From assembly GCF_003148845.1 (NCBI RefSeq), contig NZ_QGHA01000004.1, forward strand, positions 186,001 to 250,000: DNA of 64,000 bases. Direction: 5' to 3'. The DNA is from Mucilaginibacter oryzae (lineage in GTDB: Bacteria > Bacteroidota > Bacteroidia > Sphingobacteriales > Sphingobacteriaceae). Positions within the stretch are counted from its first letter, which is position 1; each line of letters begins with the position of its first letter. Under the pieces are notes generated by a model. The model ran no database searches, was not told the origin of the DNA, and saw nothing but the letters and a program-made list of their open reading frames with translations. A program made the position numbers and the translations under genes. This document shows, one piece after another, positions 26,552-35,462 of the stretch.

Positions 26552-27712
26552 TTAATTGTTACTTATAATTTGGATAAGTTCCTTTGCTATAGTTTCATCG
26601 GCATTTGGCATAGCCATCTGCGCGATGTTATTGCTCAATTTTTTTTGCAGGTCGCGGTCTTCCAGCAGTTCCAGCGCCCTGTCAACCAGTTTAGCTTCGG
26701 CATCGCTGTCGGCCACAAACACGGCTGCGTTTTCGTGTACCAGCGCCAAAGCGTTTTTGGTTTGATGATCTTCAGCCACATTTGGCGAAGGCACCAGGAT
26801 CACCGGTTTTTTGACCATGCACAACTCGGCAATGGTTCCGGCACCGGCGCGCGATATAATCATATCGGCAGCGGCATAAGCTAAATCCATGCGGGTTAAA
26901 AACTCCCTCACCTGTAAGTTGGGGTGGTAATTTTCGCCCAGCTTTTCAATAATGCCTTTATAATAAAACTTACCGGTTTGCCAGATCACCTGTACATCGG
27001 CAGCCAATAGCTTATCCAAGCCATTCATAATACTGTTGTTCAGCGTGCGTGCGCCAAGGCTCCCGCCGGTTATCAGTATGGTTTTTTTAAAGGCCGACAG
27101 GCTATACAACTCTAAGGCCTCGTTGTGCTTACCTGCAATATTTACCGCATCCTTGCGGATAGGGTTGCCGGTTTTGATGATCTTTGCAGCCGGGAAAAAC
27201 TTCTCCATGCCATCAAAGGCCACACAAATTTTTTGGGCATGCTTGCCCAGCCATTTATTGGTAATACCCGCATACGAGTTTTGTTCCTGTATGAGGTAGG
27301 GTATGTTTTTTAACGAAGCGGCATACAACAGCGGACCGGAAGCATAACCACCAACACCCACAGCTGCATCGGGTTTAAAATCTTTAATAATCCTGATAGC
27401 TGCAAGAACGCTTTTAACCAGCTTAACCGGGAACATCAGGTTTTTTACTACAGAACCACGCTGTATACCCTGAATATCCAAACCGATAATTTTATAACCA
27501 GCTGCCGGTACTTTTTCCATTTCCATACGGCCATTGGCACCCACAAAAAGGATCTCGGTATTTGGGTTGATGGTCTTCAAAGCATTGGCAATAGAGATAG
27601 CCGGGAAGATGTGTCCTCCTGTTCCGCCGCCACTTATAATGATGCGAGGCCCCCCAGCCCCCTGAAGGGGGGGCTTTTGAGTTGCGTCTTTCATATTGCT
27701 TTTATCTTCCAT
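26552..27712 (-). CDS. murG: MurG N-acetylglucosaminyltransferase with a repeat-encoded N-terminal insertion
   Basis: Transfers GlcNAc from UDP-GlcNAc to lipid I to form lipid II at the inner face of the membrane. The GT-B fold shows ISGGGTGGHIFPA, GVGGYASGP, the QEQNSYAG segment, GGSLGAR and the donor site SRAGAGTIAEL with VPSPNVAEDHQ. 386 residues, about 20 more than usual: residues ~12-23 (KPPLQGAGGPR) are encoded by one arm of a GC-rich inverted repeat and lie just before the first beta strand. The same peptide recurs in MurD. The start ATG lies in the loop between the repeat arms. Confidence 0.96.
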   Translation of the reverse strand: MEDKSNMKDATQKPPLQGAGGPRIIISGGGTGGHIFPAISIANALKTINPNTEILFVGANGRMEMEKVPAAGYKIIGLDIQGIQRGSVVKNLMFPVKLVKSVLAAIRIIKDFKPDAAVGVGGYASGPLLYAASLKNIPYLIQEQNSYAGITNKWLGKHAQKICVAFDGMEKFFPAAKIIKTGNPIRKDAVNIAGKHNEALELYSLSAFKKTILITGGSLGARTLNNSIMNGLDKLLAADVQVIWQTGKFYYKGIIEKLGENYHPNLQVREFLTRMDLAYAAADMIISRAGAGTIAELCMVKKPVILVPSPNVAEDHQTKNALALVHENAAVFVADSDAEAKLVDRALELLEDRDLQKKLSNNIAQMAMPNADETIAKELIQIISNN

Positions 27713-27778
27713 TTGTTAATTACTCTTTATTCAATCACCACCATTGTTCCCCCTTCGGGGGGTTAGGCGGGCCAAGCC
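27646..27778. repeat. REPIN-like inverted doublet spanning the murG start
   Basis: The left arm (27646-27678) lies inside murG, the right arm (27746-27778) abuts the ftsW stop codon. Both have the CCCCCTTCAGGGGG-type core, the right one degenerated to CCCCCTTCGGGGGG, plus a G-rich tail, in opposite orientation. About 67 bases lie between the arms and include the murG start codon. The arms are individually self-complementary and also complementary to each other. Confidence 0.8.
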
Positions 27779-28965
27779 TACGCTGTCCTGATCTCGCCTA
27801 CTATAATTTTATTCGGCCCGGTATTATCTCTTTTCGGTTCGCTTTTTTCTTTTTTACCTTCCTCAATATCCTTGCTTACCGATAGGATGATGCCAAACGC
27901 TATGCTGGTAAACAATATTGATGTACCACCCATACTTACCAGCGGCAGCGGTACACCGGTTACCGGGCCTAAACCAACCGCTACAGCCATATTGGCAAAA
28001 GCCTGGATAGTTAAACTGAAACTTAACCCGCAGGCCAGCAACGCGCCGAATGCCTTTGGTGCTTTGGTTACAATTTTTATACAGCGGTACAGCAGGAACA
28101 AATAAATTCCTACTACCGCTAAACCGCCTATTAAGCCGTACTCTTCAATGATGATAGCGTAGATCTCATCCGAATACGACTCGGGCAGGTAATTCCTTTC
28201 GGTACTGTTGCCCGGCCCTTTGCCAAAAATGCCGCCGGTAGCAATAGCTATTTTGGCGTGATCGCTCTGGAAGGATTTATCGGCCCTGGCCAGTTCCGGG
28301 TGTAAAAACACGTTAACGCGCGATACATAGGTATGGCGCCTTGGGCCCAGGAATATTACTCCTAAAAGTAAAATCAGGCCTGCACCGCAGGTAATAGCAA
28401 TTTGTCTGATACTGATACGGCCGATGATCAGCAGCAATATGCTGACACCAAACAACATCAGCGCCGTTGAAAGGTTGGCTAATGCTATCAGGATGAAAAC
28501 CAAACACACTGCGCCCATAATTGGCAGGAAGGATTCTTTTACATCCTTTATATTTTCCTGCTTACGCGAAAGGGTACGGGCCAGGTAAGTGATCAGGGCC
28601 AGCTTAGCCAAATCCGAAGTTTGAAAACTTAAACCGGTTCCGGGAATTGCTATCCACCTGCTTGCGCTATTAATGTGGTTACCGAACACCAGGGTATACA
28701 ACAGCAACGGAATAGTAATGATCATCATCACTTTTGAAATACCTGCATAATAACGGTAATCCAGTTTGTGCGATATATACATCAAAGCGATGCCGCCGAG
28801 TATCATGAATACATGTTTCATGAGCAGAATTTCCACCCCCTTGCCTTGTTTAAAGGCCAGCGTTGCCACCGAACTATAAACCGCCAACAAGGATATAACA
28901 GAAAGCAGTATGACTATCAGCCATATCCAGCGATCTCCTTTGGTGTTGTTTAGTATTCTATGCAT
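27778..28965 (-). CDS. ftsW: Lipid II polymerase FtsW (SEDS family)
   Basis: Polytopic SEDS glycosyltransferase that polymerises lipid II with its cognate class B PBP, FtsI, during septation. About ten helices are visible over 395 residues. Family motifs include NSASRWIAIPGTGLSFQTSDLAK split across helix 3-4, HAKIAIATGGIFGKGPGNS in the long external loop with a conserved acidic loop (YSDEIYAIIIEEYGL), and GPVTGVPLPLVSMGGTS near the end. The tail EEGKKEKSEPKRDN is cytoplasmic. The start codon directly abuts a repeat unit (GGGGGCTT before ATG) and the stop abuts the murG doublet. Confidence 0.95.
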   Translation of the reverse strand: MHRILNNTKGDRWIWLIVILLSVISLLAVYSSVATLAFKQGKGVEILLMKHVFMILGGIALMYISHKLDYRYYAGISKVMMIITIPLLLYTLVFGNHINSASRWIAIPGTGLSFQTSDLAKLALITYLARTLSRKQENIKDVKESFLPIMGAVCLVFILIALANLSTALMLFGVSILLLIIGRISIRQIAITCGAGLILLLGVIFLGPRRHTYVSRVNVFLHPELARADKSFQSDHAKIAIATGGIFGKGPGNSTERNYLPESYSDEIYAIIIEEYGLIGGLAVVGIYLFLLYRCIKIVTKAPKAFGALLACGLSFSLTIQAFANMAVAVGLGPVTGVPLPLVSMGGTSILFTSIAFGIILSVSKDIEEGKKEKSEPKRDNTGPNKIIVGEIRTA

Positions 28966-29001
28966 AAGCCCCCTCTAAATCTCCCCTGGTAGGGGAGACT
29001 T
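28966..29001. repeat. REP-like hairpin abutting the ftsW start
   Basis: On the minus strand AAGTCTCCCCTACCAGGG leads into GGAGATTTAGAGGGGGCTT, whose core TCTCCCC/GGGGAGA and outer AAG(C)/GCTT form a hairpin. Its last base is immediately before the ftsW ATG, so the start codon follows the stem without any free ribosome-binding region. Confidence 0.6.
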
Positions 29002-29046
29002 TTTATTTTATGTTCATTATTCCACTCTTATTCATCCTACAGCCTT

Positions 29047-29137
29047 CTTAAGGCCCTCCCTTCCGGGATGGGTTTGGGTCGGGCTGCTCTGCTCCTTCTT
29101 AAACCCTCCCTTCCGGGGAGGGTTTGGGTGGGGTTTA
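29047..29137. repeat. Two direct REP-like units at the murD 3' end
   Basis: Units at 29047-29083 and 29099-29137 share the pattern CTTAA(A/G)(A/G)CCCTCCCTTCCGGG followed by GGGTTTGGGTnGGG. The second forms a hairpin (AAACCCTCCC/GGGAGGGTTT) and runs into the murD stop codon, whose TAA forms part of its GGGGTTTA end. Confidence 0.65.
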
Positions 29138-30526
29138 CAATTCCCTCACCGCCGCTTTAAACTGCCTGCCGCGGTCTTCGTAGTTTTTAAACAGGTCGAA
29201 ACTGGCACAGGCCGGCGACAGTAATACCGTATCGCCTTTGGTGGCCAGGTGATAAGCTACCTGTGCCGCCTCCTGGGCCGATGAGGTGTTTACGATCAGT
29301 TCTACCAGGTCGTCAAAAGCTTCGTGGATGCGGCGGTTATCTTTACCTAAGCAAACTATGGCTTTCACCTTTTGTTTAACCAAATCATTCAGCATGCTGT
29401 AATCGTTTCCTTTGTCAACGCCTCCTAAAATCAGCACCACTTCGCTGGTCATACTTTCTAAGGCGTACCAGGTTGAGTTAACGTTGGTAGCTTTGGAATC
29501 GTTAATAAAGCGGATGCCTGAAATGTTGGCAACAAACTCCAGGCGGTGCTCAATGGCTTTGAAATTGCCCATGCTCTCCCTCATCGTTTCGTTGCGCAAC
29601 TCCAACACTTTTGCTACAATACCTGATGCCATGGAGTTGTAAATGTTGTGTTTGCCTTGCAGGGCCAGATCTTGAATTGACATTGTAAAATGTGCTTGTT
29701 TGGTGTTTATAACAATATTTTTATTCTCGTCCAGGTATGCTCCCGGTTCAAATTTTTGCTGTATGGAAAACGGTAGCAGCTGCGCCCCGAACGTTCGTTC
29801 CTTTATCCCTGCCGCTGTTTCCGGGTCGTCGGCACAGTAGATGAAATAATCGCCCGCCGTTTGGTTCTGCGTGATCCTGAATTTGGATGCCACGTAATTT
29901 TCCATTCTATAATCGTACCTGTCCAGGTGGTCGGGCGTTATGTTCAATAACACGGCTATATCAACCTTAAAATTGAACATATCGTCAAGCATAAAGCTGC
30001 TTAGCTCCAGCACATACCACTCAAATTTTTCGGTAGCTACCTGGTAGGCGAAACTTTTACCTATGTTGCCCGCCAAACCAACGTTCACGCCTGCCTCATG
30101 CAAAATGTGGTATGTGAGACTGCTGGTAGTAGTTTTACCGTTCGATCCTGTTATACCGATGATCTTAGCGTCAGTATACCTGCCCGCAAACTCAATTTCA
30201 GATATAACAGGAATACCTTTTTCCTTCAGCTTTTTAATGATCGGCGCCTTATCAGGTATACCGGGACTTTTGATCACTTCAACCGCGTTGAGTATCAGTT
30301 CTTCAGTGTGTTGTTTCTCTTCAAACGGGATTCCCCATTCTTCAAGCTGTTTTTTATAGTTATCGGCAATAGCCCCAAAATCCGACACAAAAACATCAAA
30401 GCCCTGCTGTTTGCCAAGGTATGCTGCCCCGGCACCACTCTCGCCTGCACCGAGGATGACGATCCGCGCCCCCCCCGCCCCCTGAAGGGGGTGCTTTTGA
30501 TTTGCTTGTTCACTTTGCGTATTCAC
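29135..30526 (-). CDS. murD: UDP-N-acetylmuramoyl-L-alanine--D-glutamate ligase with a repeat-encoded N-terminal insertion
   Basis: Adds D-glutamate to UDP-MurNAc-L-Ala. The UDP-binding loop is ILGAGESGAGAA, the P-loop is GITGSNGKTTTSSL, and LNITPDHLDRYDY, GKHNIYNSMAS, IEHRLE and GGVDKGNDYSML are MurD signatures. 463 residues. The start is GTG at 30526; no in-frame ATG lies before the UDP-binding strand. Residues ~10-21 (QKHPLQGAGGAR) come from one arm of a repeat doublet and match the MurG insertion. Codon 1 lies in the loop between the arms, and the stop codon is part of another repeat. Confidence 0.95.
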   Translation of the reverse strand: MNTQSEQANQKHPLQGAGGARIVILGAGESGAGAAYLGKQQGFDVFVSDFGAIADNYKKQLEEWGIPFEEKQHTEELILNAVEVIKSPGIPDKAPIIKKLKEKGIPVISEIEFAGRYTDAKIIGITGSNGKTTTSSLTYHILHEAGVNVGLAGNIGKSFAYQVATEKFEWYVLELSSFMLDDMFNFKVDIAVLLNITPDHLDRYDYRMENYVASKFRITQNQTAGDYFIYCADDPETAAGIKERTFGAQLLPFSIQQKFEPGAYLDENKNIVINTKQAHFTMSIQDLALQGKHNIYNSMASGIVAKVLELRNETMRESMGNFKAIEHRLEFVANISGIRFINDSKATNVNSTWYALESMTSEVVLILGGVDKGNDYSMLNDLVKQKVKAIVCLGKDNRRIHEAFDDLVELIVNTSSAQEAAQVAYHLATKGDTVLLSPACASFDLFKNYEDRGRQFKAAVREL

Positions 30527-30602
30527 CGGATTCTTCCTTTTTATTGTTTATCTTTTATTTTATTATTCTCTCTTTTGCTCCCCCTTCAGGGGGCCGGGGG
30601 GC
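30466..30602. repeat. REPIN-like inverted doublet spanning the murD start
   Basis: The left arm (30466-30499) lies inside murD and the right arm (30574-30602) begins directly after the mraY stop codon. Both carry CCCCCTTCAGGGGG with a G-rich tail (GCnGGGGGG), in opposite orientation. About 74 bases between them include the murD GTG start and an A-rich leader. The layout is the same as at murG. Confidence 0.82.
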
Positions 30603-31844
30603 TTATCTTAACTTCAACGTTATCACCGTCACTATCGCCAGCATGATACAAATGATCCAGAAGCGTGTAACGATTTTTGCTTCGTGGAACCCTTTTTTCT
30701 GGTAATGGTGGTGCAGGGGGGCCATCAAAAATACCCTGCGGCCTTCTCCAAATTTCTTTTTGGTGTACTTGAACCATGATACCTGGATGATCACCGAGAA
30801 ATTCTCGATCAGGAATACGCCGCACAGTAAAGGCAGCATCAACTCCTTGCGGATCATGATAGCGAATACCGCGATGATCCCGCCTATGGCCAAACTGCCG
30901 GTATCGCCCATAAATACCTGTGCGGGGTATGAGTTATACCACAAAAAGCCCACGCAGGCACCCACAAAGGCACCGGCAAAAATTACCAGTTCGCCCGAGT
31001 TGGGGATGTACATGATGTTCAGGTAATCGGCAATTACCGTGTTGCCTGATACGTAGGCCAGTATAGCCAGCGTAATACCGATGATGGCCGATGTACCCGT
31101 TGCCAGGCCGTCTATACCGTCTGTTATGTTTGCCCCGTTGGAGATGAACGTGATAATGATGATCACAAAAAACAGGAACACCACCAGCGCGTACTGCTCA
31201 TAACCTCCGCCTAAAAACTTTAATACCTTGGCATAATCAAACTCGTTGTTTTTATAAAAAGGCATGGTGGTTTTGGTAGAGTGCACATCCTGTGTATAGA
31301 TCGGCTTTCCGGCCTTGATATGGTACTCAACCGGAGCATCGGCCTTAACGGGTAAAACCACTTCCTGGCGGATGATGATATTACTGTTAAAATACATCGT
31401 CCAGCCTACAATCAACGACAGGCCTACCTGTCCGATAATTTTAAATTTACCGGCTAAGCCCTCTTTATTCTTTTTAAATACTTTAATATAATCATCCAGA
31501 AAACCTATGGCCCCTAACCAAATGGTTGTGATAAGCATCAGGATCACATAAATGTTTTCCAGTTTGGCAAACAATAAAGTCGGGATCAGGATACCGAGCA
31601 AAATGATGATCCCGCCCATGGTAGGCGTACCTGATTTTTGCATCTGGCCTTCCAGGCCTAAATTCCTTACAGTTTCGCCAACCTGTTTAAAACGCAGGTA
31701 ATCAATTAACCGGCGGCCATAAACCGTGGTGATCAGCAACGATGTAATTACAGCCATAGCCGTGCGGAAAGTGATGTACTGAAATACACCAATGCCCGGG
31801 ATACTGTAATTTTTGCTTAAATAGTTAAATAAATAGTATAACAT
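30603..31844 (-). CDS. mraY: Phospho-N-acetylmuramoyl-pentapeptide transferase
   Basis: Polytopic enzyme that moves phospho-MurNAc-pentapeptide to undecaprenyl phosphate, giving lipid I. Signatures are [29 protein letters not shown], the catalytic block [29 protein letters not shown] and [11 protein letters not shown]. At 413 residues it is longer than the E. coli enzyme because of an insert around residues 135-200 ([20 protein letters not shown] and following), a form common in Bacteroidota. It follows murE after 61 bases and its stop codon is flush with a repeat arm. Confidence 0.96.
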   Translation of the reverse strand: MLYYLFNYLSKNYSIPGIGVFQYITFRTAMAVITSLLITTVYGRRLIDYLRFKQVGETVRNLGLEGQMQKSGTPTMGGIIILLGILIPTLLFAKLENIYVILMLITTIWLGAIGFLDDYIKVFKKNKEGLAGKFKIIGQVGLSLIVGWTMYFNSNIIIRQEVVLPVKADAPVEYHIKAGKPIYTQDVHSTKTTMPFYKNNEFDYAKVLKFLGGGYEQYALVVFLFFVIIIITFISNGANITDGIDGLATGTSAIIGITLAILAYVSGNTVIADYLNIMYIPNSGELVIFAGAFVGACVGFLWYNSYPAQVFMGDTGSLAIGGIIAVFAIMIRKELMLPLLCGVFLIENFSVIIQVSWFKYTKKKFGEGRRVFLMAPLHHHYQKKGFHEAKIVTRFWIICIMLAIVTVITLKLR

Positions 31845-31850
31845 CTTTTA

Positions 31851-31905
31851 CTGATTACACTGATTTTATTGGTTTCACCGATTGTAAGGCAAAAAGCCTT
31901 ACTTT
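31851..31905 (-). repeat. CACCGATT-word repeat and hairpin between murE and mraY
   Basis: The spacer carries CTGATTACACTGATTT and GGTTTCACCGATT words, then a hairpin GTAAGGC/GCCTTAC (31884-31890 with 31896-31902) directly after the murE stop. Similar CACCGATT words occur near 39.87-40.06 kb. Confidence 0.5.
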
Positions 31906-33366
31906 TTATATCAAATCCTTAAACTGCGCTTCCAGCTCTTCCATATCATCGAAGTGGTTTTTCACTCCGTTTATTTCCTGGTAGTTTTCATGACCTTTGC
32001 CGGCAACCAAGATAATATCACCCGGGTTAGCCAGCATGCAGGCTGTTTTAATAGCCTCGTGCCTGTCGATAATGCTCACCGTATGGCGTTTAAATGCCGG
32101 ATCGACGCCTTCTTCCATTTCTTTGATGATCTGCGCCGGATCTTCTGTTCGCGGGTTATCTGATGTCAGGATCACTTTGTCGCTCCACTCGCAGGCGGTT
32201 TTAGCCATGATCGGGCGTTTGGTTTTATCCCTGTCGCCACCGCAGCCAATAACGGTAATTACCTTTTCGTTTCCTTTACGGATATCGTGAATGGTGCTTA
32301 ACACGTTCTGTACCGCATCGGGTGTGTGGGCATAATCAACAATGCCAACCACTTTATTTGGCGCCGTGATATATTCAAAGCGGCCTTCGGCACCGGTTAG
32401 CTTGCTTAAGCTGGTAAGTACTTTGGCTTTATCCTGCTCCAGCAACATCGCGGTAGCGTAAACCCCTAATAAATTATAGGCATTGAACGTGCCCACCATT
32501 TTAAACCACACTTCTTCGCCATCAATCTGCAGCAGCAAACCGCTGAACTGGTTTTCGAGGATGCGGGCTTTATAATCGGCCATGGTTTTTAAACCGTAAC
32601 TTTTTTTATGGGCCGCCGTGTTTTGCAGCATCACGTTGCCGTTTTTATCATCGCTGTTGGTAAGCGCGAAAGCATCTTTCGGCAAGCCATCAAAAAACGC
32701 TTTTTTGGCATTCAGATACCTTAAAAACGTTTTGTGATAATCAAGGTGATCGTGGGTTAAGTTGGTGAACACACCACCTGCAAACACCAGGTGTTCAATG
32801 CGTTTTTGCGATATGGCATGCGAACTCACTTCCATGAAGCCATAATCGCAACCGCTATCCACCATTTCGGCCAGCAGCTTATTGATCTCAATAGGATCGG
32901 GCGTGGTGTGGGTTGACGGGATCACTTTGCCGTTAATCTGGTTTTCGACGGTTGAGAGCAATCCGCATTTGTAACCCAAATCCCTGAACAACTGGTAAAG
33001 CAGCGTAGCGATTGTAGTTTTGCCATTAGTGCCGGTAACGCCAACCAGTTTTAGCTTTTGCGATGGATTATCGTAAAAATTGGCAGCTACGATACCTAAA
33101 GCCACTGCCGAATCGGCCACCATCAAAAAATCAACCTCGCCTGTGGTACGGGCCGGCAGGTCTTCGCAGATAACGGCGATAGCACCGTTTTTGATGGCCT
33201 GGTCGATATAATCGTGCCCGTCAACAACTGTACCTTTAACGGCAACGAACATCGAACCCGGAATAACCTTCCTTGAATCGAACGCTATCGCCGTAATCTC
33301 CACATCCGCACTTCCCTGTAATTCAGTGAAGGCCAGTCCGTCAATTATATCGCTTAAATACCTCAT
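31906..33366 (-). CDS. murE: UDP-MurNAc-tripeptide ligase (meso-DAP adding)
   Basis: Adds the third residue of the stem peptide. The P-loop is GVTGTNGKTTIATL, followed by STVENQINGK, THTTPDPIEI, MEVSSHAISQKRI, the NLTHDHLDYH signature and VDYAHTPDAV. The specificity motif reads DNPR in LTSDNPRTED, which in characterised enzymes marks meso-diaminopimelate rather than lysine; this agrees with dapA at 16 kb. 486 residues. Its ATG overlaps the ftsI stop by four bases, indicating translational coupling. Confidence 0.97.
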   Translation of the reverse strand: MRYLSDIIDGLAFTELQGSADVEITAIAFDSRKVIPGSMFVAVKGTVVDGHDYIDQAIKNGAIAVICEDLPARTTGEVDFLMVADSAVALGIVAANFYDNPSQKLKLVGVTGTNGKTTIATLLYQLFRDLGYKCGLLSTVENQINGKVIPSTHTTPDPIEINKLLAEMVDSGCDYGFMEVSSHAISQKRIEHLVFAGGVFTNLTHDHLDYHKTFLRYLNAKKAFFDGLPKDAFALTNSDDKNGNVMLQNTAAHKKSYGLKTMADYKARILENQFSGLLLQIDGEEVWFKMVGTFNAYNLLGVYATAMLLEQDKAKVLTSLSKLTGAEGRFEYITAPNKVVGIVDYAHTPDAVQNVLSTIHDIRKGNEKVITVIGCGGDRDKTKRPIMAKTACEWSDKVILTSDNPRTEDPAQIIKEMEEGVDPAFKRHTVSIIDRHEAIKTACMLANPGDIILVAGKGHENYQEINGVKNHFDDMEELEAQFKDLI

Positions 33367-35462
33367 TGCAGTTCTATTAATATTTTTGATCCTTTTGGTA
33401 TTACACTTCCGCCGGTAACCGATTGCGTGATCACAATGCCGCTTCCGCGTACCGATACTTTATAACCGGCATTGCCCATTGCATACAGCGCGTCGCTCAA
33501 ACCCATACCTGTTACTGATGGCACTGTGCCGCTTTTATATTTTACACCTTCGTACGGTATACCATCGCTCGTATCAACACTGCTGTTGGCCGAGGCGTAC
33601 AAAGGCTTCACACCCAATTTACTGTACACTTTTTTGAGGGCCTTCAGGTTACCCTGTTTTATCTGCGGCATGGTAGTGTTACCAACAAAGCGGGTTTGCG
33701 GTGTCTGGTTAATATCCAGATCATTGGCATAAACCCTGTCGGCCACTTCCCTGAAAACCGGGCCGGCAACTTTGGCTGCTAAATAATCGCCCTGTGTGGG
33801 GTTGTTGATCACCACAATCATTGAATATTTAGGCTTATCGGCCGGGAAATAACCGCAAAACGAAGCCTGGTATTTTTTATCCTTATAACCTTTTGTTCCG
33901 TTGGCCACCTGCGCGGTGCCGGTTTTGCCGGCCACGCTGTACAGTTTGTTTTTAATTACGTTTTTGCCGGTACCGTTAAGCACCACACCTTCCAGCATGC
34001 CGCGTACTTTACCTAAAGTTTGCTCCGAACAGATCTGCTCATTAATTACACGGGCCTTAAACTGTTCGATAGGGTTACCTAAACGGCGAATTTCACGAAC
34101 CAGCAGCGGCGCTATCATTTTACCGTTATTGGCAACCGCGTTATAGTAAGCCAGCATCTGCAGCGGCGTAATGTTCATTTCGTAACCGTAGGCCATCTCG
34201 GGCAAACTGTAGTTTTTGTTCCAGCTGCGGTTTGACGGGTTTTTAATTACCGGCTGGCCTTCGCCTTTAATCTGCAGGCCCAGTTTCTCATTCAGGTGAT
34301 AGCTGTACAGTTTATTGATGTACTGCCATGGGTTGTTATGATAAAACTTATCAACCAGTTTGGCCGCGGCTACGTTTGATGATTCTTCAAAAGCGCGCTT
34401 AACCGACATTTCATAATTGTCGTGCTCAGTATCGGTAATGGTTGGCCCTTTCGGGAATTTATATTTACCGCCCTCGGCATTGATAATGGTACTGGTATCA
34501 ATTTTATGTTGATCCAACAGGGTCATGTACGATGCCAGTTTAAAGGTTGAACCCGGATCAATAGCGTTGCTGATGGCATAGTTCATCAGCTCTTTGTAAT
34601 CGCCGTCTTTGGTACGGGTATAGTTGGCAATAGCCCGGATTTCGCCGGTAGCCACTTCCATCAATACCACACAACCATGATCGGCAGCACTTTTTACCAA
34701 TTGCTTTTTCAGGGCATCCTGCGCCACATCCTGGAAGTTTACGTTAATGGTAGAGATGATATCCGCGCCATCTTTGGCTGCAATCTCGTCGTCATCATCA
34801 ACCGGCATCCAGGTACCACCCGGGATGCGTTGCATTAACCGCCTGCCGCTTTCGCCATTAATGTATGTCGAATAAGCGCCTTCCAAACCCACCGGGTTTT
34901 TTACATTCTCGTTTTTATAGCCGATAGTACGGGCAGCCAGCGACTGGAACGGCAGTATCCTCCTGTTTTTCTGGATCACGATCAGGCCGCCTTTGTATTT
35001 ACCCATATTGAAAATAGGGAACTGGCGGATTTTTTTCAGGTCCTGGTAGGATACCTTGCGCCTGATCAACTGGTAACGTGAGCTATCAGCACGGGCGTCG
35101 CGCAAAATACGGGCATACTCCCTTGCCGACCGATCTTTAAACATGCCCGAAAGCCTGGCCGCCAGTTCGTCGATATGGTTATTGAAGGCCGTATCCGAAG
35201 CGATGCCGCCGACCAGCATATCCATATGCAGTTCGTATTCAGGAACCGAGGTAGCCAGCAGGTTTCCATCTACCGAAAAAATATTACCCCTTGCGGCCTC
35301 AACAGTCTGGTATTGGGCCGAGAGGTCGGCAGCCATAGCTTTCCACTTGTCGCCCTGTATAAATTGTACCCGGCATAGTTGTATAACTACGGCCACCGCA
35401 AAAAACAAAATAAGCCCGAAGGCTATATAAACCCTGAGCAGTATGTTAGTCCTAATTCCCAT
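33363..35462 (-). CDS. ftsI: Class B penicillin-binding protein FtsI (PBP3) with PASTA domain
   Basis: Septal transpeptidase working with FtsW. After a short cytoplasmic tail and one helix (ILLRVYIAFGLILFFAVAVV) comes the dimerisation domain (VEAARGNIFSVDGNLLATS) and the transpeptidase domain: Ser305 in DPGSTFKLAS, SSN in FEESSNVAAAK and KTGT at 513-516. The last ~60 residues are a PASTA repeat (VPSVTGMGLSDALYAMGNAG), as in Gram-positive SpoVD; this is usual in Bacteroidota. 699 residues. It overlaps the ftsL-like gene by 11 bases and murE by four. Confidence 0.96.
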   Translation of the reverse strand: MGIRTNILLRVYIAFGLILFFAVAVVIQLCRVQFIQGDKWKAMAADLSAQYQTVEAARGNIFSVDGNLLATSVPEYELHMDMLVGGIASDTAFNNHIDELAARLSGMFKDRSAREYARILRDARADSSRYQLIRRKVSYQDLKKIRQFPIFNMGKYKGGLIVIQKNRRILPFQSLAARTIGYKNENVKNPVGLEGAYSTYINGESGRRLMQRIPGGTWMPVDDDDEIAAKDGADIISTINVNFQDVAQDALKKQLVKSAADHGCVVLMEVATGEIRAIANYTRTKDGDYKELMNYAISNAIDPGSTFKLASYMTLLDQHKIDTSTIINAEGGKYKFPKGPTITDTEHDNYEMSVKRAFEESSNVAAAKLVDKFYHNNPWQYINKLYSYHLNEKLGLQIKGEGQPVIKNPSNRSWNKNYSLPEMAYGYEMNITPLQMLAYYNAVANNGKMIAPLLVREIRRLGNPIEQFKARVINEQICSEQTLGKVRGMLEGVVLNGTGKNVIKNKLYSVAGKTGTAQVANGTKGYKDKKYQASFCGYFPADKPKYSMIVVINNPTQGDYLAAKVAGPVFREVADRVYANDLDINQTPQTRFVGNTTMPQIKQGNLKALKKVYSKLGVKPLYASANSSVDTSDGIPYEGVKYKSGTVPSVTGMGLSDALYAMGNAGYKVSVRGSGIVITQSVTGGSVIPKGSKILIELQ

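Noticed and set aside
30295..30513. Plus/minus alternative frame containing PFRGRGG
   Set aside because: It is another reading frame of the repeat arm inside murD; the MurD frame is supported by family motifs.
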